Below are positions 12,967-25,931 of a DNA stretch of 64,000 nt, piece by piece. The translations under genes were made by a program, and so were the position numbers. Below the pieces are notes generated by a model that saw only the letters and a program-made list of their open reading frames with translations, ran no database searches and was not told the origin of the DNA. Source of the DNA: Kwoniella bestiolae CBS 10118 (lineage: Eukaryota; Basidiomycota; Tremellomycetes; Tremellales; Cryptococcaceae); NCBI RefSeq assembly GCF_000512585.2, contig NC_089241.1:5350001-5414000 (forward strand), read 5' to 3'. Numbering within the stretch: the stretch's first letter is position 1; each line of letters starts with the position of its first letter.

Positions 12967-13815
12967 CTATCTTCCCACCTCGTGCTCTGCCAATAACATA
13001 TTGGGTATACCGTTCGAAATGGGATATACGTGCCCGCACCCTCTACACGTCATATTACCTTCTTCTACGTGGAGCTGAAGTTCAATCGATAAATTAGCAT
13101 TTTGCACGCTCAAGGACGTAATCGCATTTGATATTTGTAGGATAGAGGTAACGCACCTCCATCAATACATGATGTAATGCTTTGAGCTGCTCTTCGGTCC
13201 ATTGATCAGGCATCTGTTCGGGTAGACTCTCATCGCCGAGCTGTACGGGGACAGACCGATTAGCATGTATCCTTGAGAGCTATATTCTCGACTCTCTCAT
13301 AACATGATCTTCCCTCTGCACTCTAAGTAATACGAATAATACTGGTATTCCCCAATCGCTATCCATTTCTTCTTCTTTCCTTTTGCGTTTCACCACATCT
13401 CCAGTACTCCACCATCTAGATTGATGAGATTTTGGGGGTGAAAGACAGATCCCACTCACAGATCTGGCGGTATCTACCAAAGCACTCCAATCCAATTTCG
13501 GTAAGAACCTCTGTATGAACTCCAAATTCTCAGGTGCGGGACGGACGACTAGCTCGACATCGGAGAATGATAAAGGGAAGTTGTCTTTTGTGCAGTTTTC
13601 TGCGATAGTATACACATTTTGTGATCATGATAGATTGATGGTTGAGGATTGAGGATTGAGGATTGATGATCGATAGAGTAAAAAGCGGGAGACGAAAAGG
13701 AAAAGATGATGGATGATAATCAGCTTCATATCCACCGGTTGATGCGAATGAGGAATGATCGGTAATACTCACTGACGTGACATGCCAACATGTTATGCGT
13801 TATCAGTCTGACCAT
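12967..13815 (-). CDS. TRM112: Multifunctional methyltransferase activator Trm112
   Basis: Four exons, 13815-13773, 13599-13460, 13240-13157 and 13074-12967, join to 124 residues, the usual size of the family. The start MVRLITHNMLACHVKNC carries the first Cys pair. MTCRGCGHVYPISNGIPNMLL near the C-terminus carries the second pair of the zinc site and the family's signature end. Trm112 is the obligate partner of several methyltransferases acting on 18S rRNA, tRNA and eRF1. The gene is divergent from RPS20, which fits a translation-related pair. The 3' end is convergent with PFS2, with 262 bp between the stops. Confidence 0.93.
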
Positions 13816-14269
13816 TTTGATATTCTTATTTGATGTGATTCGTTTGGGGAGGGTTTCAAGAGGGTCAAGGGAGATGTATATAGTATATTTGCTTGATGTT
13901 ATCGATAACAAGCAGCGACATGAACCCTATCTCTCAACTTTCTCAACAACATCTTCCTCCCAAAAATCTCAACAACGAAGACGGAATCAAATCGACCATT
14001 CCTTTCGCACGTGTCAGTGAACCGCAGAAACGCCACACCCATGACAAGTGATTCAAAGGCAAGTTGAACCAATAAAACACCGCCTAACCCCGAATTAACG
14101 AAAAAATCCACCAGCGTCCACCGTCCACCATCCACATGCTCGAAATCATCAAATTCATCAACATTTTACCTTTCTCCTTTCCTTCTCCCCAAGCAGTCAC
14201 CGCTATCTACTCCCCTCACAGACCTATCACAGTAGACAAGTCGCTGTTTAGCAACTCATAACCGACAAG
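13816..14269. promoter_or_regulatory. Divergent promoter TRM112/RPS20
   Basis: 454 bp shared by two translation genes. It contains a CACGTG E-box (14009-14014) and a pyrimidine-rich stretch upstream of the RPS20 ATG. No ORF is supported. Confidence 0.5.
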
Positions 14270-15001
14270 ATGGCCGAATTCAAAGATGATCTCGAAAAGA
14301 CCGGTGGTGCCGGTGCCGCCAAGATCCACAAGATCAGGATCACCTTGACTTCTAGGAATGTTAAGCCTTTGGAGAAATGTGAGTTTGGGATTGAGTTTGG
14401 CGGTAGGGCTTTGCAGCGAGAGGGGTGAAGAGGGAGGGAGGAAGGGATGATTTGGATAATCAAGAACTAGGCTAGATGGACGTTCGTGGTTTCATGATAG
14501 AAAGAATCACGAAGAGGAATATGGGAATAGGATGAATGAGGACTTGCATGTCATCTAGACAACACCTTGCTAATCTCATTCTATCCCCTCAGTCTCCACC
14601 GACCTCATCAACCGAGCCAAGGACAGAGACCTCAAGGTTAAAGGTCCCGTCAGACTCCCCACCAAGGTCTTGAAGCACACCACCAGGAAATCGTAAGTTT
14701 AGTCGTCCTCGATTCATCCATAGCAGTCGTTCAATGCTGACATCGTTTGTTAATCCTCCGTAGCCCCTGTGGTGAAGGTTCCAAGACCTGGGATCGATAC
14801 GAGATGAGAATCCACAAGCGATTGATCGACCTCAACTCCTCCGCTGACGTCGTCAAGCAAATCGTGAGTTTCGCTATTGGGATCGACCATACCTTCCATC
14901 ACTTGGTGAACTCTCGCTGACGTCGTTTTGCTTTTACATCCGTATAGACCTCCATCTCCCTCGAACCCGGAGTTGAAGTTGAAGTTACCATTGCCGCCTA
15001 A
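14270..15001 (+). CDS. RPS20: 40S ribosomal protein S20 (uS10)
   Basis: Exons 14270-14378, 14593-14692, 14764-14863 and 14948-15001 join in frame to 120 residues. The sequence [41 protein letters not shown] and YEMRIHKRLIDL is the hallmark of eukaryotic uS10, a 40S head protein. The first intron (214 nt) is much longer than the window's usual 50-70 nt, as is common for ribosomal protein genes. I looked in it for C/D snoRNA boxes and found no convincing pair. Confidence 0.97.
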
Positions 15002-15298
15002 GCTCGGTTAGCTCAACGGAGTTTGTAGTGTATTTAGAATTCTTCAAATGCATACTACATGCTCTCTCTCAAACGAAAACAGACCAGCGATATCGCGGCT
15101 TCCGTGATAGTGATATGACGGTCGATTCAAGTACACTCAAGTGAATTTTTCGTTAAAGCTCCCGCTTGAGTGAACTTTTACTCAGTAACCGCAAGTACAA
15201 CCGCCTGCATCATTCGAAAGATTGATATATTAGGCACTTCATCCAAAATATACAAAATCTATTTACCCTCTATCTTCTCGTTGCTATAAGACACTTGA

Positions 15299-16883
15299 CT
15301 ACTCCTTAGACAAATCCAACAACCTTCCCACCCTGTCCGCCTCCCTCAACCCACTAACAATAGCCCCCGCAACCGACCCGCGATGTTCCATCTCAGTATG
15401 TTCCCCCGCGAATCCCAACTTCCCACTCCAAATCGGTCTGCCCAATTCCTTGAAATCCATCGGACTTCGCTCGTCATTCTCGCTGATTATTGTGGGGGTC
15501 GTAGTGGCCCCGAGGGAATATTCATCCTTCAACCAATCCGTCAATTCTCCATCTACAGGTTCATCAACTTCACCTGAGGGATTCAACCTCTTCACTAAGA
15601 ATTGATGGAACGCTTGTATGACGTCTTGTTTGGGATGTGCGAGTAAGAGTTTGGCGGGAGTTTCAGAGAGGTATGTAAGGAGGATAGGCTGTGGGGAGGA
15701 AAGAGTAGAGGAGATGGACGCGAAGTTCGCTGTGACTAGTGATGAGGCGTTGAAAATCTCGTCTAAGGTTGAGGTTTCGTTCAACTCTGTCGTAGAGGAG
15801 GTGGGTAGGAAAGTGTATGATCCTGTGTTTTCATAGTTGGGCCACCAGGGTTTATCATACTTGACTAACAACTTCTCTAATGTTCCGACGTTCGTGCCCT
15901 TGATTATACCTTGGAGTTTTTGGGGTAAGCCTGGTTCGAAGAATGACGAAGGGAGAGTCTTAAGTACACCCAATGGTATAGTGGAGATCACGGTCCTACC
16001 AGTATATTTCTCCCCTTTTGAAGTGTTCACCTCGACACCATCACTGGTCTCTTTGATTCCGCTAACTTTTTGATTGAGCTTGATCTCGACTGTATCGGAG
16101 GATTTCAAGACTTTCTCAACGAAAGATTGATATCCCCCTTCTGGGGCTGCGTCAGACCCTGCGAACGAAGTGGTACTTTCCCATCCTGACCATTTTAGTG
16201 AGGCCTTTTCGAGTTTGAGACCGAGGGGTATTTCGAGTGTTCGAGCGAGACCTTCTGCCAAGGTTTCATCTACTGACGTAATCGAGCTTGGAGTAGATTC
16301 GGAAGGGTTGGCAGGGGATGTTGAACTGACGTTGGTGGTTGATGGGTCTGATGATGGTGCGGATGAGGTGGAGAACAGCGGGGAGGAGGGGGAGAAGAGG
16401 GCCGAGGCTAATGAGGCGGTCGAGGGAGGCGAGGGGTGGGGGAGCTTGGTTGATGCTTGGGCTGAGGAGAGGGATGAGCGGAGAGAGGCAGCTTGGGAGG
16501 ATAAGAGGGGACCTGGAAATCATGACACGCGTTAATTGAGATTGCATTACGACTTGCACGTTGTGTACGGTTCAAGTTCTGGTGGTAAAATACCCACCAT
16601 CAGGACCATAAACAACCCCTTCAGCAGCTTTTGGCAAAATCGCTTTGATCCCCAAATCCTGAGCAAGTCCTTTGGCAGGATTACCTTCCTTGTAGCCATG
16701 TATCCAACTACATCCCAGATCAATCGTGTTCTTATCTTTATCGGACCATGTTCTAGCCCTCCCTCCTATCCTATCTCTAGCTTCTAACACCAAGACTGAA
16801 TGTCCCGCTGAAGATAGTTGTTTGGCAGCTACGGCTCCTGACCATCCTGCTCCGATTATGACTGTGTCGTATGATTTTGACAT
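15299..16883 (-). CDS. FAD-dependent amine oxidase (monoamine/polyamine oxidase family)
   Basis: Two exons, 16883-16598 and 16512-15299, give 499 residues. The N-terminus DTVIIGAGWSGAVAAKQL followed by VLVLEARDRIGGRARTW is the dinucleotide-binding fold plus GG motif of flavin amine oxidases. GCSWIHGYKEGNP and the C-terminal LGFAGEHTEMEHRGSVAGAI (second FAD-contact region) complete the family. The substrate cannot be read from the sequence; polyamine or monoamine oxidation are both possible. An in-frame ATG 15 codons upstream (16928) would add a short basic extension. TATA-like strings around 16960-16975 lie close to it, so I prefer the inner start. Confidence 0.85.
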
Positions 16884-17927
16884 TGTGTGAATGGATTTGC
16901 GAACGAGCGATGAAGGGGGTTTGATCATTCTTTTGTGGGTAAGATGATATATGTACTGTATGGGGTATATATGGGAGATGGGATTATGTGATGTTGAGTG
17001 AGGTGATGCATATGAGTAAAGTGGAGGAGTATTGGGTTATCGGACCGGTTCTCGGCGTAATAACGATGAAGTAGATGCCACAAACGGTGATATGTTAAAG
17101 TGGGTTATATTTCCGTCCGGATCAGCCAGCTAGAGTGATAGTATCGATGTCATGTTGTTCCACCATACGAGTACGAGTTCACCTCTCTGTCTACCTACCT
17201 TTTGTTGTGACCCTGAATATTCAATTCACCTTACACTCGGCAACATCCCTCATCCTGCACTCATCCTTCTCGTCATCACTGCAACTGCATACTACTAAGC
17301 CATCTATACCACCATTCATCGACACCTATAGCAACCATGTCGAGCTCACCGGTAGAAGAATAGACACAAGCATCAATCACAAAGGAGTTCAGTCCAGCAG
17401 ATACCCCGCTTTGTCCCCTCGCCACTGCACGGTGTACGCTGCATATCAATTACACTGAATTACCCTTAAATCAACCGGAGAGTCGCGACATTTCAACCTT
17501 TTTTCGGATATCGTCACAACATCATCAACATTACGACTGGTCATCAATAGCATACCAACCTTCACTCTGCATACAAGACAACATACGACCATTCTCAACA
17601 TTGCGATAGCAATAGCTATACCACCGTACATAGCATTGGACTGGTAGAACAGTTTATTCCCTTTAGCACAACACGCGACTTCGTGCGGTTTGTTGTTGTT
17701 TTATCAGATATCCACCTCCACTTCCGGGATCAACCGTTGTCAACAGCAACAACCTCTCATATAAGTCCAAACAAGATAGAGATTACTACAAGCGAGGATA
17801 TCATTCACTGACATCAAGGGAGGAGTAAAGCATAGAATACACTCCTCCCCTTGTCGTTCTTCCTTCTTCCTCCCTTCTCTACCCCCTCCTTCTCCCACCC
17901 CACTCACACGATCAGTAGAGTTACAGG
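16884..17927. promoter_or_regulatory. Long divergent intergenic region, amine oxidase/ADA2
   Basis: 1044 bp with no ORF that I believe. TATATATGGG-type strings near 16968 should belong to the oxidase promoter. A pyrimidine-rich tract at about 17840-17905 lies directly before the ADA2 ATG and resembles a fungal transcription-start CT block. Confidence 0.45.
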
Positions 17928-20552
17928 ATGACTGTCACTCAGAGGAGAGCACGGAATGATGCTCAGTCGGACGAGAGGCCAGGTGAGCTAGCTATCGCGG
18001 TGGACCGAGATGACGAGCTGACTTTGTATTCTGTGGAAAGTAACTGAACCCGGGATCAAGTATACTTGCGATTTCTGTGAGTAACGTCTGTGTCGAATCA
18101 ACCACATTCTTTTCCTCTTCCTCTCTTGGTCTTTGACCTGAAGTATCCTCGACGATTTTCAGACAACTTGCTAATATGTGCCTTTGCCTCAGGTCACGTT
18201 GACATAACCCATACGGTCCGTATAAAATGCGCAATGAAAGAATGTGAGGAGGTAGATCTATGTCCAAGTTGTTTTTGTGAGGGTAAAGAAGGTCTGCGGC
18301 ATAAAGCGTGGCACGATTACAAGGTAGTGGTGAGTAAACAATCAACAACCTCCGAAGATCAGAAATGCCGAAAGTCGTCTGCGATAGCTGCTGATTCGAA
18401 ACCTCATCGTGCAGGAACAACACTCCCAGCCTATATTCTCACCAGACTGGGGAGCGGATGAAGAACTCCTGCTCGTCTCAGGACTGATATCGAATGGATT
18501 AGGCAATTGGTTGGAAGTAGCTCAGCATGTGGGGACGAGGACGAAAGAGGAATGTGAGAAGCATTACTTGGAAGTTTACCTTGGTGTAGGGATGAAAGAG
18601 GAGCAGGAACTGAGGGATGAGATGGAGCTTGATGGATTTGAGGAAGGGGAGAGGAAGAGGCGGAGACCTTTCATGCCTGTGAGTGTGGATGATAAGCTTT
18701 TCCCCAAGATCAGATACTCATGTTACTTGGAACCTGTATAGCCAATGGACAAAAATTTCAATGTCGATCCCGACGAGTTCCAAGCTAGAAAGAAAGCTAG
18801 GATAGAAGAGATGCGCAAACCCCATGGTAAGTTGTCTCAACCTTTTCCATCACAGGTCAATTTTCGAGGATGCTAATGTCTAATACTTTACTTATAGCTC
18901 TACCACCACCCAACGCAGCTCCCTTAGTCTCCGCACCAACGAATCACGAAGTAGCAGGATTTATGCCCGGCCGATTAGAGTTCGAACATGAAGTAGATAA
19001 CGAAGCTGAGATGGCAGTGAAGGATATGGAGTTTGGCCTGGTCTTCAAGTACGGTGGTGATGCCCAACCCGAAGCTAAGATTACCAGACCGCCAGAAGAG
19101 GAGGAGGAAGAAGACGGGGATGCGGAAGCAAAGGAAGAAGAGGGCGAGGAAGTGAAAGTGAAACCTGAACCTGAGGGTGATGGTACAGAGGATCAACCTG
19201 TTGCTGGACCGTCATCGTCGCCTGTGAAAGATGTTAAAGGAAAGGGGAAAGCCAAGGGTCCACCGTTGCCTGATATAGAGGACGAGGATGAGTTGGAAGT
19301 CAAGTTGGCGATGTTGGATATTTACTTTTCGAAGTTGGATAAGAGGATGGATGCGAAGGAGATTCTGTTTGATAGGGCTTTGACGGAACATAAGAAGGTG
19401 AGTGCTGTCCTACTATAAGGAGCTTGTGATTCCGTGACACACAGCTCAAATACCGACGGGATGACGGATGTACCACCTTAAGAAAAGACTGCTTCTCTCT
19501 CGATCTGGCATCATTGGCTAACCAAGTTGCTATTGCAGATCCAAGCAGCCGAGCGTAAACGACCGAAGGAGGAGAGAGAGCTCATTCAGCGGTATAAGGT
19601 GTTTGCCAAATTCCAGACTGCTCAGGACTTTGAAGTGCTCATTGAGGGTTTGATCTGTGAGTTGTTCGCCAACTTGTACGTGAGATAGCAACTGACTGAT
19701 GGGTCTGTAGATGAGCAAAATCTTCGAAAGCGTATAACAGAATTGCAGGAATATCGACGTATGGGCATAACGACCAATGCTGAAGCAGAGGCTTATGATA
19801 ATGCTAAAGCTGCTAGGGTGAGCTCGTTCTTTTCAACGCATCACAAGACAACAAGCTTACATCTGAAATCATTATGTAGGCTGGATATCGACCCCTCGTA
19901 CAGCGCGATCGACCTGAAGTTACGGTCTCAGGAGCACGTATAAACGCAGGACAACATCGTTTCCTACATGGTGGAATGGGTACACCGCCACCTGGCGGAG
20001 ATCCGAAGAGTCGGGAACCCACACCTCGAGTCATTCCTACAAGTGTGGGCAGGAAGCCTCGTGAGTGAACTATCCCCCTTCATACACTCATGACAAGGTG
20101 TATCATGGAATGTCATTGTACTGATTGATATGTCTTTTTTTGCTATAGCAACCCCTCTCAACCTAGCCAACGCCGCATCGTTAGACCTCTTGTCACACGA
20201 CGAACAGCTCCTCTGCTCTTCACTCAGAGTCCTCCCCAAACCCTACCTCGCCATCAAAGAACTATACGTCCGAGAGAACGCAAGACGCAGTGGCTGTCTG
20301 AAGAGACGAGATGCAAGGAGGATGTTGAAAATCGACGTCAACAAGTCAGGCAAGATATTTGATTTCCTCGTTGATCAGGGGATACTAGTTCTCAAATATG
20401 ATATCCATGCGGGTCCCAGACAACACCAGCTGAATGGGATAGACGAGCAGAGTTTCAGTTTGGGTAAAGATGGGGTGTTTGAGGGGATTAATATCAATGG
20501 GGTGGGGTTGGGGCCTTTAATGGTGGATGAGATTAGGTTGAATGGGAGTTAG
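17928..20552 (+). CDS. ADA2: SAGA/ADA complex transcriptional adaptor Ada2
   Basis: Ten exons join in frame to 628 residues: 17928-17982, 18041-18076, 18193-18329, 18415-18678, 18742-18826, 18898-19397, 19539-19656, 19711-19817, 19880-20060 and 20149-20552. Domains in order: a ZZ zinc finger (YTCDFC...CAMKECEEVDLCPSC), a SANT domain (FSPDWGADEELLLVSGL...GTRTKEECEKHY), an acidic Glu/Asp-rich insert at about residues 240-310 that includes a run of glutamates, and a C-terminal SWIRM domain (LPKPYLAIKELYVRENARR...FDFLVDQGIL). Ada2 tethers the Gcn5 acetyltransferase in SAGA and stimulates histone H3 acetylation in the nucleus. Confidence 0.93.
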
Positions 20553-20833
20553 GGTGTTGATCCACCAAGTTAACGACTTGAGACGTGAACATGAGTTTGG
20601 ATGATGGTGGTAGTTGGGAGAAGGGTATTATTGGTTGACTGGGATGAAATGAGATGGGATGGATACATTAGTACTTAGAAATAGCATTTACCAAGTTAAG
20701 TTGGTTTATGTGAACTAGCTGGGACTGGAGTAGAGATATCATCGATCAGAGAAGATACTTATTTAACGATTTATGGGTTGTATGCATTTATCTATACTGG
20801 TAGTATCAACTGTGTTATTTCTTGCATATACAT

Positions 20834-22618
20834 CTATATCATCCTCCCAATCCAAATTTCAGTTTCGCCCTGATCCCTCTCCACACCCACTACCTTATCT
20901 ACCAATCTCAGGCTTACACCTTTCTCCTGCAACATCGTCCATAGATCTCTCTCAGACGGATCACGTTGTTTGTACGCTAGTATCAATATTGGGGGTTTCT
21001 TCGCTGGTGAAGGGGCAAGGAGAGATGTGAGAGTGCGTAGGAGGGAGGGGAAAGCTGAGGTATTGTATGTGACGTCTGCGGCGCTGTGTAGGTATGAGAT
21101 CAGCGTTCGAACACATAGATATACTCTGATCAGGTCGTGTGGATGGGGCGGAGGAGAAAGCACTTACACGATCAATTCTGGTGGGTTGGAGGATACCCAG
21201 GATGGTAGGGGTTGATCCCAGTCCAACACCTTTGCGTTGACCTGTGCGTTCGACGAGGAAGATGAAAGTAAGGAATTGAACGATAAGTTCTCGTTCATCA
21301 GAGGTATAGCTGTGTCTGTCGTGGGGATAAGCTACGTTACTACGTTGTTAGAGGGTGATCATGACAGGACATACCTAGATCAGTAGCTATTATATTCCGT
21401 TTGGAATCTGGCAGATACCGCTGGATAGCCAAGGCTAAAGCGATGGATACGAGACCTGTGCCGCTCCCTATATCAATGGTAGACGAGCTGTGTCAGCTTC
21501 TATACCCCCAATTGGAGAGGTAATTGAGCAGATGAGAGTCAAGGGAAAACACATACCTATCTCTAGTATATCTAGATCATCCTCCTGCCTCAACAGATCA
21601 AAGACCTTTCGAACCAATTCATCGGATTTTCCGTCGAGATCGGAAGTTGAAGGCAAGTATTTCCAGAACCATGAGGATAAAGCTAGACCCGAATCCCATA
21701 TTTTCTATTTCACAATACAGCTGATCAGCATTGCCGCCATGTATATGAATTTTAAGCAGTTTACGAAATTGAAAATATGAGAGAGAGGTCTTAAACAGCA
21801 TATAGCAGTTAGGTAAGAAGGGCGGAATACCCACCTTGTCTAGATCAAAACTGGTCTGTTCAATTATCCTCAACATCTCCTGTTCCGTCCCCTGTTGGCT
21901 TTCCAAGACTTGATGTCGGGGTAAAGTGAAATCCCGAGTGATTCGTCCTTGTTTCGGCCCATCATCTTTCTCCTTCTCCTTCTCCTTCCCCTTGCTTTTA
22001 CCATTCTTACCATCCCTGCTGTTCTCCTTCTCCTTCTCCTTGTGTCTCGAGGATTTTCCATTGACGCCCTTCACCACCCCCGCTGTGGAAGTCACCTCAG
22101 ACCGTACAATGTTGATTCCCTCGCTCCATACTCCTATCACATCGACCTCATCCTCGCATAATCCCAACAAACTCGACGATGGACCTGCACCTTCTCCCTT
22201 TTCAGTAGGAGGGGAGAATAATCCTAGCCTCCAAGATTCACCTATCTGTACATTACTAGGCAGAGGTACAGCGATAGGTTTGTATGTACTTTGAGGAGGT
22301 ATGAAGATGGTCAATTCCTTGGGGGAGGTTGAGGGGGAGAGAGTGGGAGAGAGACGTTGCCAGGTGTAATGGATTGTCGTGGGGTTGTAACGCAATCTAG
22401 AATGAAACATTAGCATCGATCCATTTTGGGCGGTCGTATATGCATAAGCAAATGAATGATCGCTATGATACATCGTATTCACAAGATACGTATAGAAGTA
22501 GGACACTCACTCACTCTGTTCGTAGATCATTGGCTATCTGAGGTGTTATCACTACCTCTTTCGTTTGAGATGTTATGGACACGGGCGGTGGACGGAGGAA
22601 GGAGATGTACCAATACAT
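20834..22618 (-). CDS. METTL21-like SAM-dependent protein (lysine) methyltransferase
   Basis: Exons 22618-22515, 22396-21835, 21704-21557, 21467-21375, 21309-21168 and 21083-20834 join in frame to 432 residues. The start at 22618 gives MYWYISFLRPPP and was chosen because only that frame splices into the rest; the longer ORF starting at 22781 is in another frame. Methyltransferase motifs are KIWDSGLALSSW, the SAM loop DILEIGSGTGLVSIALA, ATDL, and post-motif AADVTYN. An insert of Lys/Glu-rich KEKE type (about residues 150-185) interrupts the region before the SAM domain. The family modifies lysines on elongation factors and chaperones; the target here is unknown. Confidence 0.8.
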
Positions 22619-22907
22619 CTTGGAGGTCTTCCTTGATCTCTTCTTGGACGATGAATTTGATCAAGTCACCTTGACTCTTCCTCCGAGGGTTTGATACTAG
22701 TCGGAGATGACGCTGCAGCCGAATAGAAGAGAAGAGCACAGACAAAGTCGAGTTGTAGAGATCCAAAAAAGTCGATGTCAAGAGATCTCAAAAATCCTTA
22801 TCGAGCTCGGTTTTCTCGAATCTGACAACCGAAGTCTTTTCCTTTCTTTCTTTCTCTTCCTCCCTTCTTATCTTATCTTGCCTACAGTATGATATAGCAT
22901 TCAATCA

Positions 22908-24136
22908 ATGCCTCTGGTAGAATACGATTCGTCTTCCGACTCGGATCCAGATCCAGATCAAGAGCATGAAGATCGACAAATTATCAGTAATGGGAGAACC
23001 AAACCCAAGGACCAAAAAAGGTCAGAATCAGATGAAATGATCGTTCGTCCCATGAAGAGGTATGTCTCATTCATATGCGGAACTCTAGCTTGCTTTGGGA
23101 TCTCTCTCGCTGACTCCACCATGTGGGGTTCATAGACAAAGAACCTTACCTTCCCTTCCTGATACTTTCGAAACAGGTATGTTCAGCTAACTCATATGCA
23201 ACGTCTGCCCCCAGCTGACTTTCAATCGTGAACGATAGCACCCAAAGACGATCCATCACTACACCAGGGTCGAAGACGCACGCGACCATACGTAGATGGA
23301 GAGTACAACACCCATGTCTATCTTTCTTGTGAGCTGTCCCATTCACTTGCTTCCGTGTACTAAGCTTATGATATGACCCAGTAAGCATTCCCACTGGTCT
23401 GCGAATGATTCTCGAAGAAGTGCTCAAAGCGATTCAAGACGAACTGCCGACTCATACCATGCACTCCCTCTTATCCTCCCTGCACATCTCTCTAACCCAT
23501 CCCCTACCTCTGCGACGCCACCAGATCATCCCTTTCCGCAACGCTCTCACCGATCGACTGAGGACAGGGGACAAGTTCAGGTTGAGCTTTGCAAGTGAAA
23601 TCAAGGTCTATTATAATCGCTTGGAAGGGGGTGAGGAAGGTAGTGGTGGGAGGGCATTTGTTGCGCTACGTGTTGGAGCAGGTGCCAAGGAGGTGAGCTT
23701 ATGACTTACCTCTAAACCAAATGGAGTTGTAAAGCTGATTATGTGTTTTGCGTTTGCGTAGCTGGAAAGTATATTGGATAAAGTCATTCATCCTTTACTT
23801 GAGGTTAACCATTTCCCGAAATATCATGAGAACCCGGAATTCCATACCTCGTTTGGATGGACGCTGCTCCAACCTACTTCTGGAGAGTGCGACGGTACAA
23901 TAGCTGGGGATGTCGATGATTATGATACGCCTAATCTCCCGACCACCCCAAGGGATTCCTCAACTACTGAATTCAAGTCAAAGTTCACACCATTCTTAGA
24001 CGATCTAGTCAAACGCATCAACACCAAGTTCGAGGATGCAATATTAGAGAGACAACCCAAAGGCGGATGGGAGGTAGACACCGTCCAATTCAGAGTAGCT
24101 AAAGAAGTGCATATTCTACCGTTAGGCAAAAGGTAG
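22908..24136 (+). CDS. USB1: U6 snRNA phosphodiesterase Usb1 (Mpn1)
   Basis: Five exons, 22908-23059, 23136-23176, 23239-23328, 23382-23692 and 23762-24136, give 322 residues. Two 2H-phosphodiesterase motifs are visible, HIS in SSLHISLTHPLPL and HTS in PEFHTSFGW, each with a basic or hydrophobic surround typical of Usb1. The enzyme trims and caps the 3' oligo(U) tail of U6 snRNA to protect it. The N-terminus is a short acidic Ser/Asp stretch. It shares a 289-bp divergent promoter with the methyltransferase gene. Confidence 0.9.
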
Positions 24137-24220
24137 ACAATTGTTGTAATTACACATGAAACATATGAAATATCAATGCCAAACAATATCCTATCACACA
24201 CTGCGCTTCCACTCATCCAC

Positions 24221-25931
24221 CTAATACACCTTCTTCCCATGTTCAGGTCCATGCCCTCCATTAGTCGGTACAGGCACATTAACGAACCGCCTCAGCATCT
24301 CGATTTCCCACTCTCTCAACCCACTATCATACCTCCTCTGCCTGATAGCTTCGGGGGAATAATTCGTGTGGATCTCTTCGGCGCTCATCCCCGACATGAT
24401 AGCCTCTTCCTTTTCCTGTTTCTCAGACTGGATCGTCTGCTCTCGCTCGGCGATGGCTCGTTCCCACACTGGCCAGGGGATCGAGCTGTTCGTAGGTCCG
24501 GGAACATCCTCTTCAAGCTGACTGGCCACTTCAGATTCCCCCTTCACTTCGACCGAGGTAGGCTTGGCCGACAAAGCCTTCTCATCGCCATATAACGAGA
24601 ACTCCCCCTGCCTCGTTCTCGTGAGCTTGACCACATGTGCTCCACATCCAAGCGCAACTCCAATATCATGCACGATAGACCTCACATACGTCCCGCTCGA
24701 TACCGTCATCCTGACAGTGAATGTGGGTGGTCGTAAACCGTTGATGGGTGATATCTCAGGGTAATCGGGTTTTTCCAAATCCGGCACAAAAGATTCTTTG
24801 TCCACTTTCTCCTTCGTCGTCTGGACTTGAGCTACCGGTACATCCCCTGCACCATTAAACGCATCTTCCTCTGATACTTCCTTCTTTGCTTTCGAGGATG
24901 ACTCCGTACCGGCTTGAGAGACTATGTCGGTCAATTTCCTAAATACCTTCTTCTCATCCTCTGAGAGTCGTTTGGTGGGCCATTTGTACTCGTGTCCCCC
25001 ATCTCCTGGGGTCACGGATGCAGGTTTGAAATCTACTAATTCGATGGATACTTGGCATTTACGTGTGGGGATGGGTCGTGGAAGGGGTTTGGATTCTCGG
25101 GCGTATTCATAGAGAGGTTTACCGTCCATCTTCAGTGCTGAGAAGCTATGAGATGAAAAATATTAGCGTGATATCAACGGACATTCTCCGCTATAAGCAA
25201 GAAGAGGAGAATGGATGGAGAGATAGTATGAGGGTACTTACATCGGAGGCACCTGATCTATCTCTCCTCTGAACCTATCCAGCACTTTCTCTATATCTTC
25301 CCTCGTGACATGTTCCCAGGACGACGTCGATAATACCGGATCATCAGAATCCATAGAAGTGGTTATGCATCCGAGAAGACCAATACTTTCGTATTCCTAT
25401 CAGGTCGTTCAAATCAGCTAGAGGACGAAGAGCGAAGGTCTCCTTGGACCAGCTGGATCATTTACCTTGGTGCATTCCAAGAACCTATTCAAATGCTTCG
25501 TACCTCGATTCACACCGATGACTACCACATTCAAGTCAGCTGCTTGCTGTCCCTACCAAAAGGTGGATCACCTTGATGAGCTAACCTAATACACCATCAG
25601 CCAGCGGATCCAAAGTTCCCCCTTGACCAATCTTCAGCCCCAAATGAGTCGTATTCTTCTTTTTGTTCTTCTGGTATCTCGCATGTTTCCGTTTCTCGGG
25701 ATCATCGAATAATTTAGAATCTAGTAAGAGCGATGTAATTGAATCTATCACTTTCATGCTGCGAGTCAATCACTTTGTTAGCCTTAGCTCACTGTATTCC
25801 GTCGTTATTTCACTAGAGTAAAAGAAGGTAAGGGCTAGTTATAGAGATACTTACGAACTAGGCCCAGAGGGTTTGGCGATGGGGAATAACCCATTGAGAG
25901 GCAGAGGAGGTATGGAAGGTGATTTTGGCAT
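24221..25931 (-). CDS. PUS4: tRNA pseudouridine-55 synthase Pus4 (TruB family)
   Basis: Exons 25931-25855, 25758-25586, 25521-25466, 25396-25242 and 25145-24221 join in frame to 461 residues. The catalytic block GQGGTLDPLADGVL carries the essential Asp. NGLFPIAKPSGPSS at the start, VIGVNRGTKHLNRFL and [25 protein letters not shown] are further TruB landmarks. It converts U55 to pseudouridine in tRNA T-loops. Compared with bacterial TruB, charged insertions are present after LVDFKPASVTPG and before PTFTVRMTVSSGTYVRS. The exon 3 acceptor was placed at 25522 because it restores the family sequence and removes an in-frame stop. Confidence 0.93.

Noticed and set aside
14379..14592. Long first intron of RPS20 as host of a C/D snoRNA
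   Set aside because: No convincing C box (RUGAUGA) paired with a CUGA D box and terminal stem was found.
22527..22781. 84-codon minus-strand ORF as the first exon of the METTL21-like gene
   Set aside because: Its frame cannot be spliced to the next exon; the ATG at 22618 in another frame gives a family-like N-terminus and correct phase.
25522..25560. Extra coding segment GQQAADLNVV in PUS4
   Set aside because: It can only be included with an in-frame stop or a wrong phase; using the acceptor at 25522 restores the TruB sequence VIGVNRGTKH.
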